Assembly (NCBI GenBank): GCA_029204045.2
Contig: CM055065.1
Coordinates: 9,492,521 to 9,556,520 of the forward strand
DNA from: Tillandsia leiboldiana
Taxonomy: Eukaryota > Streptophyta > Magnoliopsida > Poales > Bromeliaceae
Direction: 5' to 3'
Length of the DNA stretch: 64,000 nt
Shown in pieces: positions 1 through 8,696 of this stretch; the stretch's first letter is position 1; the number at the start of each line of letters is the position of its first letter. Position numbers and translations under genes: made by a program. Below the pieces are notes generated by a model. It worked only from the letters and a program-made list of their open reading frames with translations. It was not told the DNA's origin and did no database searches.

Positions 1-286
1 AGGTTCCAGGCTCGGCCCCCGTGGCTTTCGTCCCGACAAAGGAACGGCCCCTAGAACCCAGACCACTCGAATCCTTTCGAGTGAGGAGGTTTACAGGAAA
101 AAGTGTGACATTTGTTACTGAAAACTATTTTCACTCAACCCACGCGGGTGAGGACTAAAAGTAGTTCCCTTTTTAAAAAACTCTCTTGATTTGAGGAAAA
201 ACCCATTTTTAATGATTTTTAGTTCTTTTAGGAAAAACAGTTAGAAAACAAGTATTTTACCCAAACCCCGAAGGGCTGATGCCTTT
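1..286 (-). mobile_element. Family T gypsy-like LTR (LTR-A), left part
   Basis: This is the left piece of a minus-strand LTR that enters from outside the window. It aligns in inverted orientation with about 17690-17900 and in direct orientation with about 20255-20520. It stops where SireA is inserted; the CCTTT at 282-286 is repeated at 6173-6177. No coding signal is visible. The LTR 3' end lies left of the window, so I cannot tell whether LTR-A is a solo LTR or part of a full element. Confidence 0.75.
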
Positions 287-639
287 TGTTACGGCTTTTT
301 GTGTTGGCATATTTCGTGAGTTGAGTCGGAGTCTTGAAGTGATCAAATTGTCAATCAGCAATCGAAGACTTAGAGAAGATTCAACAAGAGCTCAAGTTGA
401 CACTCAGTGTTTTGAGTCTTGAAGATTGAAGTAGAAGAATTGTGGATCATATACATCAATCTCAAGAAAAATGGATTCAGAATGATCAGGTACGTTTAAC
501 TAAATAATTTTGGTGATCCGAATACATTTGAGTAGTTTAGAAACACTTGGATAAGTTTTCATTGCATAAAAGTCAAAAACTGTTTTTTCAGAAAATTCGT
601 TCAGGACTGGAAATTCTGTTCAGGACTGTTTTGTTAATC

Positions 640-745
640 CAGTCCGGACCGTGGATTCCAGTCCGGACCCCGAACCTTATTTTTTCAGGAATTCTCTGAA
701 AAAAGACGACAGTCCGGATCAGCCAAATCCAGTCCGGACCGTCGT
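640..745. promoter_or_regulatory. TCCGGA palindrome array in U3 of SireA 5' LTR
   Basis: Four copies of the core AGTCCGGA(C/T)C lie at about 641, 660, 711 and 731, followed about 60 bp later by the TATA box. The last two sit in a larger imperfect hairpin (ACGAC ... GTCGT). The equivalent array is at 5354-5462 in the 3' LTR. As I recall, palindrome arrays are described for Sirevirus LTR control regions; a role in transcription is inferred. Confidence 0.7.
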
Positions 746-805
746 GCGGGAAAAATTCTGTTAAGTCAGTTTTTGATGCTTATCTCTTTCCAAAGGTTTC
801 TAACC

Positions 806-813
806 TATAAATA
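806..813 (+). promoter_or_regulatory. TATA box of SireA 5' LTR
   Basis: TATAAATA, conserved at the same place in all the Sirevirus LTRs here that retain U3 (5522-5529, 14607-14614, 56391-56398, and 57835-57842 on the minus strand). Transcription should start about 30 bp downstream. Confidence 0.75.
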
Positions 814-1040
814 GACACTTATGGTTTCTCAAGAACTACCGATTAATTAATAAAATACTTGAGAACAACCCTAGAGGCTAGGTTTTTTATCGTTCTTCTT
901 TTAGCCTCTTTTAGGTTAATTCGACGGTTCTTCCAAGATCTATCTTTTGTCGAATTGATCTAGTCTTTGCTTAGAGATTCCTTCTACGGTTCTTCAATGA
1001 TATTCTAAGCAAAGGATCACTATCGAAGCTTTTAACAAGT

Positions 1041-1163
1041 TTGCGTCATGGATTCGACGTAGCATCGTGGATTCGATGTGTTGAAGGCGTTTCGTGGATT
1101 CGAAACGTGTGCTCGTGGATTCGAGTGGCGTTCGTGGATTCGAACGTGTGCAGTGGACGTGCA
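1041..1163 (+). other. Constant-loop hairpin series in SireA 5' LTR
   Basis: Five short inverted repeats follow each other, all with TGGATT as loop: CATCG/CGATG, CGTTTCG/CGAAACG, CTCG/CGAG, CGTTCG/CGAACG, and a first imperfect one, CGTCA/CGACG. The loop is invariant while the arms change together. The series is downstream of the TATA box, so it should be in the transcript leader. It is repeated at 5758-5880. Confidence 0.7.
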
Positions 1164-1459
1164 ATCGGTGAGCGCAAGATTCGAAGAAGTTGAAGGAGGG
1201 GTTGGAGTCCGTGGAGTCGGTAATCACCTTGTTATTCTTCTATTCTTAGTGGATTGTTATTGCGTGTTGGTCCCGTGGTTTTTCTCCTGGATTGGAGTTT
1301 CCACGTATATCTCGGTGTGCTATTTTTATTTTCCGCATTGGTTTTTATTTTGCACTGAGATTGGTTTTATAAGTATTACACCTATTCACCCCCCCTCTAG
1401 TTGTTTGATAGTACCTATTTAGATCCGTGTGGATCCTAAATATATTAAAAACCTACAAG

Positions 1460-1471
1460 TGGTATCAGAGC
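1460..1471 (+). other. Primer binding site of SireA
   Basis: TGGTATCAGAGC, complementary to the 3' end of plant initiator Met-tRNA, 2 nt after the 5' LTR. It is the expected minus-strand primer site for a copia element. Confidence 0.93.
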
Positions 1472-1491
1472 AGGTTTTAGATTTATCTATC

Positions 1492-3447
1492 ATGTCGGGT
1501 GTAAGTGGTAATATTTATAGACCTCCTCTTTTTGATGGGACTAATTATGCTTATTGGAAAGTACGGATGAGAGCTTTTCTCATCGCAATTCATGAGCGGG
1601 TATGGCAATCCGTGGAATACGGTTGGGTGCATCCTGTTGAGGAAGTAAGAAATTCTACTACCCCAAAACCTCGCTCAAGATAGTCCAAAGAGGAATTCGA
1701 AAGTTCTTCTTACAATGGGAAAGGTATGAACGCTTTATTTAATTCTCTTTCCTCGATTGAGTTCACACGAATTTCCGCATGTGAAACCGCGAAGGAAATT
1801 TGGGACATTCTCAAAATTACACATGAGGGTACTAATCTTGTAAAAATTCAAAAGCTCCAGATGCTTACAAGTCAATTTGACTCTATTCATATGGAAGAGC
1901 ATGAATTGTTTACAGATTATTACACTAGACTTCAAAATGTAATCAATACTTGTGCTAATTTAGGAGAAAAGATCCCGGAGTCGAAAATTGTAAGAAAGAT
2001 ACTTCGGACTCTTCCGGAACGGTTTAGGGCAAAGCTTACCGCCATTGAAACCGTTAGTCATCCGGATGAGATGAGAGTAGAGGAATTAGTAGGTGCTTTA
2101 CAAACTTATGAGATGACTTTTCCTACTAATCAAGTTTCTTCCAAGTCTTCTTCTAAGCTTACAGGTGTTGCATTCAAATCTACAAAGGAAGAAGATGGCG
2201 AATCAAGTTCCGACGATGAAATCTCTTTTGCCGATTTTGAAGAACAATTGGCGCGGATCATAAAGAAATTTCGTCGGAAGTTTTGGAAGAATCGAACCGA
2301 TGGATCTTCATCCTCGAAACCATCTAAAGGATCATCGGGTTCTAAATCCTCTAACCTCAAAAGCTCTGCAAAACCTTCTAAGGAAAAAGATGAATTCGAA
2401 GGGGAAATCCAATGTTATAGATGCAAAGGCTACGGCCATATTTCAATGGATTGTCCTTCTCCGAAATCATATAAAAAGAAGGCTTTGCAAGCGAAAACTT
2501 GGGACGATTCTACTTCTAATGAATCGACCTCAAGTAAAGAGGAAAAAGTCGTTGCCTTTCATGCCTCTCAAATTCCCTCTTCTAATGTTTGCTTATCATC
2601 TTTAATCACTGACTCTATTCCTTTGATTTTGCATGAAACATCAACATCCGGCGGAGAGTCATCAAGTGAGGGGGAGTCGGACGAAGAAGAACTCGTTGAG
2701 GCATATCAACAACTTCTTGCGGAATCTAAGAAGATGGCCAAGCATATCAAGAAGTTGAGGAAGCAACGACTAGAAACTCAAGACGAGAATCATGCTTTAA
2801 AGATAAAACTTCATGATCTCGAGGAGGAACGAGAACGTTTATTGGATAACAATAAAATCCTCCAAGAAAAGCTAAACCAATCGGAGACAAACGCTAAATC
2901 ATATATGGACAAGATTGGTTTTCTAGAAAAACAGTTTGAGGAGATTCATGTCACCAATCAAGCTTTGACCAAGCAAGTTCATCAACTTAAATCCGACATA
3001 CAAAGGCTTTCAACCGGTTCCAAGAAACTTGATTGTATGTCCGGATTAGGTCAAACAAGCAAGGTTGGTTTGGGATTTAAAAGGAACCAAACTGTGAAGG
3101 CTTCAAGTTCCACAACTAAATTGAAAGGAAGAACTTGTCACCAATGTGGACTTGAAGGACACTTGATGAAGTCGTGCCCGAAAAAGAGAAAGAGGAATTC
3201 TTCGGCAACTTCATCTACGAAGCGAACTCAACGGAATCAAAAGACTCATCAAGTCAATGGAGTTCACTCAACCCACCAAAGGTCCGAGCCACAACATCAA
3301 TCATTCAAGTGGATCACTGCGAGGCAAAGACCACAGGTGGATCAACAGTCAAAGCTATCAACTTCCGACCACAATGAATCAAGACAACCCAAAATTCGAC
3401 GATTTTGGATTCGGAAAGGTGATATCTTTCCTTGTCTTAAGTTCTAA
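1492..3447 (+). pseudogene. gag: Sirevirus Gag of SireA, one in-frame stop
   Basis: Capsid/nucleocapsid polyprotein that would assemble the cytoplasmic virus-like particle and bind element RNA. The frame from the ATG at 1492 is open for 652 codons except for a TAG at 1681-1683. The SireC homologue has Trp at that position, so TGG became TAG. The N-terminal part (residues ~1-220) resembles the copia Gag region (DUF4219/UBN2 type; DGTNYAYWKVRM is visible). A first CCHC knuckle lies at residue ~308 (C-YR-C-KGYG-H-ISMD-C), a long coiled coil at ~395-520, and a second knuckle at ~549 (C-HQ-C-GLEG-H-LMKS-C). A Gag of about 650 residues with a coiled coil between two knuckles fits the Sirevirus lineage. 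A downstream ATG at 1726 could still give a 573-residue product lacking the N terminus. Confidence 0.9.
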
Positions 3448-3860
3448 ATAGCTTATGACTGTATGTAATGCTTTGATTGGTTTTCCTTTCATATTTTTGT
3501 TAATCTCTGCATTACATGTTTTCAATGCTCTCCGTTTTTATGTTTTGTTTTTAAACAAAAGGGTTTTAACGAACAAGTGCATTGAATAAAAAGGGTTTCA
3601 CTTTCAATCACTCCAATTTAATCTTATATGAATTATCAACTTTACTCCATAATCATAATCCTTGAAGATACTTTATTATAGGAGTTTTTGATAGTTATAT
3701 TCATCAAATTTTAGTAATCATGTGTTATCTTAAGATGCTTAACCTATCTCGGTTGTGTGAATTCATTGTGATAAACATGAGACAACCGATAGACTAAAAT
3801 TTGGGATTTAATTCTTTCACATAAGAGTTGTATTTTCTTACAAGGGTAATGAAATGAATT

Positions 3861-4101
3861 GCAAAAGATGTGGAAAGAGTTACATCCGAAAGGAGTGTGA
3901 AAACTACCACCACATGTTGGAAAGAGCTGCCACCCCGGTCGTCCGGTTTGTGTGTGAAGCTACCACATGTTTTGAATGCTAGGAAAATATTTTTGAAATT
4001 TTTTAGTTGAAGCATTCGGAGATTTATATTCAATGTTCTTATTTTGATTAATCTCTTGGTTGGTATAAGGTGGGATAGTTGAAAGATGCTCAAAGAGCCA
4101 C
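3861..4101 (+). other. Conserved post-pol non-coding block, SireA copy
   Basis: About 240 bp shared with 11659-11893, 52323-52556 and (minus) 61596-61829. It carries small inverted repeats such as GATGT/ACATC around GGAAAGAGTT, a repeated GGAAAGAG(T/C)T motif, and a terminal GCTC-AAA-GAGC hairpin. There is no open frame common to the copies. Its survival in an element lacking pol and env suggests a cis-acting RNA role, which is an inference. Confidence 0.6.
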
Positions 4102-4987
4102 CCTTAGGTATTTTAGTGCTTATCTCAAATTTGAAAGGGTAGAAATCAAATTGATGTCATTTGGAAATCTCTGTAAGTCATCTTTGTAAATCCGTTACAT
4201 CTTAGTAGAGTTTGGATCTCAAGATTATTTTTGATGACTTGTGTTTGACGAATATAATATGAAAAACGGTTTATAATGTCTTATCTTTGTTTTTCATGAT
4301 TTTGGAGTAAATCTTTTCAATTTTTGTAAAATTAATTGGATTGAATGACATCTATGTGATCTCATATTATTTTCAAGCACTTAAAATGTTTTCTTGATGG
4401 AATACAAATCGGTAATTCAAATATTTCAAAATCTGGATTTGTTTCAAGAAATTATTTGATTTTTGCTTTCGACTACCGGTACGCAATCTGTATTTTTGTT
4501 ATATACCGGAACTGAGCTTTTATCTCTCTTTCTCTATGAACTAATGCTGTTAGTGATTTTCTTTTGTCTAGTATGTTCACTGTTTGACAATTTGTGACAA
4601 AAAGTGGGAGATGAGAAATGGGGGAGAAGAGATCATCGAGATAGGGGGAGACGGAGATGAGATCATCGAGATAGGGGGAGATGATGAAAAAGGAGCCGAA
4701 AAACAAAAAGAACCAAAAGGACGAATCAAATGTAGGATTTACATTTAATTTCTGACAACTGACTTTTGATTTGTTTGGAGTTTTGTTTTGCAGGATCTAC
4801 ATCACTTTAAGACTCCAAGTCCTAAGTCATAGAGTTTGTTCTAAGACTGGTTCAAATGTAATTTTTGTTTATTGGATCTTTCACGCAAAGAAAGTCAATG
4901 TTTTGGTGATGACATTGAGTTTCGATTTTTTGGTTTAAGATGAGTGTCTTAAGCGTTTTATGTATTTTTGGGTTTTGTCACGAAATT

Positions 4988-5002
4988 GCCAAAGGGGAAT
5001 AT
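4988..5002 (+). other. Polypurine tract of SireA
   Basis: A purine-rich run (GCCAAAGGGGAATAT) sits immediately before the 3' LTR, the usual plus-strand priming site. SireB, SireC and SireD have CCAAAGGGGGAGAT in the same place. Confidence 0.8.
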
Positions 5003-6172
5003 TGTTACGGCATTTTGTGTTGGCATATTTCGTGAGTTGAGTCGGAGTCTTGAAGTGATCAAATTGTCAATCAGCAATCAAAGACTTAGAGAAGATTCAA
5101 CAAGAGCTCAAGTTGACACTCAGTGTTTTGAGTCTTGAAGATTGAAGTAGAAGAATTGTGGATCATATACATCAATCTCAAGGAAAATGGATTCGGAATG
5201 ATCAGGTACGTTTAACTAAATAATTTTGGTGATCCGAATACATTTGAGTAGTTTAGAAACACTTGGATAAGTTTTCATTGCATAAAAGTCAAAAACTGTT
5301 TTTTCAGAAAATCCGTTCAGGACTGGAAATTCTGTTCAGGACTATTTTGTTAATCCAGTCCGGACCGTGGATTCCAGTCTGGACCACGAACCTTGTTTTT
5401 TCAGGAATTCTCTGAAAAAAGACGACAGTCCGGATCAGCCAAATCCAGTCCGGACCGTCGTGCGGGAAAAATTCTGTTAAGTCAGTTTTTGATGCTTATC
5501 TCTTTCCAAAGGTTTCTAACCTATAAATAGACACTTAGGGTTTCTCAAGAACTACCGGTTAATTAATAAAACACTTGAGAGCAACCCTAGAGGCCAGGTT
5601 TTTTATCGTTCTTCTTTTAGCCTCTTTTAGGTCAATTCGACGGTTCTTCCAAGATCTATCTTTTGTCGAATTGATCTAGTCTTTGCTTAGAGATTCCTTC
5701 TACGGTTCTTCAATGATATTCTAAGCAAAGGATCACCATCAAAGCTTTTAACAAGTTTGCGTCGTGGATTTGACGTAGCATCGTGGATTCGATGTGTTGA
5801 AGGCGTTTCGTGGATTCGAAACGTGTGCTCGTGGATTCGAGTGGCGTTCGTTGATTCGAACGTGTGCAGTGGACGTGCAATCGGTGAGCGCAAGATCCGA
5901 AGAAGTTGAAGGAGGGGTTGGAGTCCGTGGAGTCGGTAATCACCTTGTTATTCTTCTATTCTTAGTGGATTGTTATTGCGTGTTGGTCCCGTGGTTTTTC
6001 TCCTGGATTGGAGTTTCCACGTATATCTCGGTGTGCTATTTTTATTTTCCGCATTGGTTTTTATTTTGCACTGAGATTGGTTTTATAAGTATTACACCTA
6101 TTCACCCCCCCTCTAGTTGTTTGATAGTACCTATTTAGATCCGTGTGGATCCTTAATATATAAAAACCTACA
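5003..6172 (+). repeat. 3' LTR of SireA
   Basis: 1170 bp, begins TGTTACGG and ends CCTACA, followed by the target duplication CCTTT. It contains the palindrome array (5354-5462), TATA box (5522-5529) and hairpin series (5758-5880). The fifth hairpin loop is TTGATT instead of TGGATT. In the first hairpin the arms are CGTCG/TGACG, against CGTCA/CGACG in the 5' LTR. Confidence 0.95.
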
Positions 6173-7679
6173 CCTTTGTCCAATCAAACAAGAACAGACT
6201 CCAGTGGCCCTTCGATGCTTGGAAGAAAACATTGGTAGACTAAAATCATGTGTATGTCGAAAAGGGTTCTGGGTTCTAGGTCCTGCTAGCACTGGTACAC
6301 TACTGCCACTAACACAGTGGCGACAACCCAAACAGGGGAAACAAGACCTCCCGAGACCACCGTTTACCCCAAACGGTTCCCGACACAGATAAGCGATCAA
6401 CTACATCTACCAGACTCCACTCTGCTCCCAAGCACGAGTGCAAATGCATCCCACACTAAAAGGAAGTCCCGACCGCTCGGCCCACTACCCGGGCGTGGAT
6501 AACACTAAGTCCAGGAATAGAAGAACAGTGTGGATGTCTAAACATAAATAACCCTAGCCCAAGTGAGGGTTTTCTACTGGTCTGGTTACACATGCAACAT
6601 ATGACGGGGGTGCTAGGTCAAGTTCCAAATAACTATAATTAAACAGGTGATAGGAAGCAGAAGAGATCATCAGATAAATACAAGGAATTACAATTCCTAC
6701 AATCTAGCATGCTACACAAGAATCCACTATCATGCATGGTCCTACTATAGCATATTTAATGCTCAGTCCATCAAACTTGGAGATAAGGCCACCCACCTGA
6801 AGGCGCTAACTGTCCAAGATCCAACAGCTGAAAACACCAGGAGCAGCAACCACCAATAATCCACAGTCCCAAAATCCAAGAACAACTCCTCCTGGGTACA
6901 ACACAGGGTTCACAGTTACACTTTATTCCAAAATTAACCAAATACGCGCAGTCTGAAAATCAGTCTCAAAGATGCCAATTATTCACTTGCAGAAATGGCT
7001 CCGAAAAATCTGATAAAAATATCACAGCGATCCCCGCGTCGAGACCTTCGAAACGGGTACCTGCACGTCCAATTCCGAGCACCGTAGGCCAAGTTACAAA
7101 TTCCACAACACAGGGTGCTCACAACCTCACAACAACACGACTGTAAATCCATGCACAGTTAAGGGAGAAAATTATACCTCTGGGCAAGCCTCAGAAAAAT
7201 TCAAGAAAAATACGGTGATAATCCTCGCGTTGAGTAGATGCAAAAAGTGCACAGGCTCGTCTCAATCCGATGCTCGAGCGCGGAGAACTCCTCACAACAA
7301 CCCTGCTGTCCCAGAAAAGCTCACAACAACAAGTACCCCAGTAAGCATGGAAGAACTCCTCAAAAAGTGTGAAACGAGGAAATGCTGAAAATACCAAGAT
7401 CGTAGACTTACCTGTCGCGGATCCAAAGGCGAAGAAATCGCTCGAAAAGGTGGTCGGAGTAGGCCGAGGGAGCTCGCGTAACGAAACGCGACGGAAGAAA
7501 CACTGGCGAAGGAACGTCGCGACGTGCCAAGAAAATGGAAACCTCGATAAACGTGCCACGTAAAATCCCCGAAATACATAGATGGATGCAGAACTGCGTG
7601 GGGATCAAGTTTGCTGAAGGTCTCCCGTCGGTTTGAAGCTCGGAAATGCCAAAAATCTGCAAGTGAAGGCGGCTCGGGC

Positions 7680-7687
7680 TATTTATA
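7680..7687 (-). promoter_or_regulatory. TATA box of LTR-A
   Basis: TATAAATA on the minus strand, about 1 kb downstream of the LTR start. The inverted copy LTR-B has TATAAATA at 16185-16192 in the same context (CTATAAATAGCC). Confidence 0.65.
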
Positions 7688-7862
7688 GGCCGCAGAAAAC
7701 AAATGGAAAAATTCCAACCAAGTCCCCAGATTCGGGCGCTCCCGAGGATTCGGGCGCCCGAATCCGGCAGCAGAGAGGGAACACTGTTGGCTCCCGGAAC
7801 TTCCTCGTGCCGCCACGTCACCCACACAGCAAACAGCTGTGCGGGGGCGCGCCGGGAGTGGC

Positions 7863-8372
7863 CACGTGGCCCTCCCGGTGACCGACACGTGTCCCGCACA
7901 GCAAACAGCTGTGCAGGGCGCGTGTGGTGCCGCCGCGTGGCGCCTCCCCGGTCAAACGGGTAGGTGGCGCCCGCCAATCGCGGAGCGCCACCTGTCCCTG
8001 GCACTGTCGCGGTCACACGTGCGGGCAGGCGCAGCCTGGCCGCCTGCCACGCACGCGCCCCGAGGCGCCGGCCCGCGACCCCGTGCGCCGCGCCTCGTGA
8101 GCCCGCGAGTAGCACGCCGACACGTGTCCCCTGCACCCGGTCCATGCACCCTACTTCGGGTTCCGTGGACCACGCCGCGTGCACCGACCAACCGGGGACT
8201 GCCACGTGTCCACCTGCCTTGGTCCATGCACCGCCGCGCCAACCCTGTGGACCGCGCATCAAGAGCCCGCCAATCAGGCGGCGCCACGTGTCCATGCGCC
8301 GGGTCTGTGCACCCAGCCGCGCCTCTCTGTGGACCGAGTGCTGCGGACCGGCCAATAACAGGCCGCCACGTG
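7863..8372 (-). promoter_or_regulatory. G-box (CACGTG) cluster in U3 of LTR-A
   Basis: Seven CACGTG hexamers at about 7863, 7886, 8016, 8121, 8203, 8285 and 8367, most in the form CCACGTG(T/G)C, upstream of the TATA box. CACGTG is the plant G-box/ABRE core bound by bZIP and bHLH factors. Actual responsiveness is inferred. Confidence 0.6.
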
Positions 8373-8696
8373 GCAGCCGGCGGTCCACGGCCCCTCCCAT
8401 TAACCAAAATTCGGCGAAAACTTTCGGGAGTCCGTTTTTGGGCCTCCGGACTCAGAATCAAACAAGAAAATAGCCGTTTTCAAGCGTTTTTCCGCGCTGA
8501 ATCCAAATCCAACCTCTGTTTGGCCCAAAACCATTTCAAAAATTCGACAAATGCAGCCGAAGGCCAATCCAGCTGTGGATATCACACAGGGTCCATCTGT
8601 GGCATCCCTTTGATGCACTATGGGCCAGACACACCAACACTATGTGTTCTACACCACGGTTCATGGGAGAAGCTACACGGGGATCGGGTCACCACA

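Larger units (their letters stand above)
287..1457 (+). repeat. 5' LTR of SireA
   Basis: Begins TGTTACGG and ends CCTACA, directly before the primer binding site. It matches 5003-6172 almost throughout. U3 holds a TCCGGA palindrome array (640-745) and a TATAAATA box (806-813). Downstream lies the series of TGGATT-loop hairpins (about 1041-1163). Open frames inside it (for example a 114-residue frame at 1078-1422) recur in the other LTR and are not genes. Confidence 0.95.
3448..5002 (+). other. SireA non-coding 3' internal region
   Basis: No gene is visible. In the other Sireviruses of this window pol and the env-like module occupy this part of the element. It begins with gag 3' trailer, then holds the conserved post-pol block (3861-4101). 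Purine-rich tracts follow at about 4599-4692, where GATCATCGAGATAGGGGGAG occurs twice, and it ends with the polypurine tract beside the 3' LTR. Confidence 0.7.
287..6172 (+). mobile_element. SireA: Sirevirus-type Ty1/copia element, gag-only, probably non-autonomous
   Basis: Complete LTR-to-LTR element with TG...CA ends and a perfect 5-bp target duplication CCTTT (282-286 and 6173-6177). The order is 5' LTR, a primer binding site complementary to initiator Met-tRNA, gag, about 1.55 kb of non-coding DNA, a polypurine tract and 3' LTR. No protease, integrase, reverse transcriptase or RNase H is present. The gap falls exactly between the end of gag and the conserved block that lies downstream of pol in SireB, SireC and SireD, and the env-like module is also missing. 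The two LTRs differ at roughly two dozen sites by eye, so insertion was fairly recent. Mobilisation by a related autonomous Sirevirus is an inference. Confidence 0.93.
6173..8696 (-). mobile_element. Family T gypsy-like LTR (LTR-A), right part with 5' boundary
   Basis: Continuation of LTR-A after SireA. Read on the minus strand the LTR begins TGTGGTGACCC at 8696. It is inverted relative to 15369-17650 and direct relative to 20520-22532. It contains a GC-rich U3 with seven CACGTG sites (7863-8372) and a minus-strand TATA box at 7680-7687. One CAATCAAACAAGAACAG motif lies at about 6180. Long overlapping frames at 7400-8600 on both strands are products of GC-rich sequence, not genes. It interrupts SireB pol at 8696/8697. 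Confidence 0.8.

Noticed and set aside
1078..1422. 114-residue frame repeated at 5794-6138
   Set aside because: Lies across the LTR hairpin series and LTR end; present twice only because LTRs are duplicated, and not conserved in SireB, SireC or SireD LTRs.
1460..1471. tRNA gene fragment
   Set aside because: It is a 12-base primer binding site complementary to a tRNA end, with no tRNA body; the same holds at 26788, 41267 and 47382.
7408..8473. Long overlapping open frames on both strands (up to 330 and 536 residues)
   Set aside because: They lie in the GC-rich U3 of LTR-A and are rich in Arg, Pro and Ala. They are not kept in frame in the sibling LTRs; only the part after 8697 of the longest one is real (SireB integrase).
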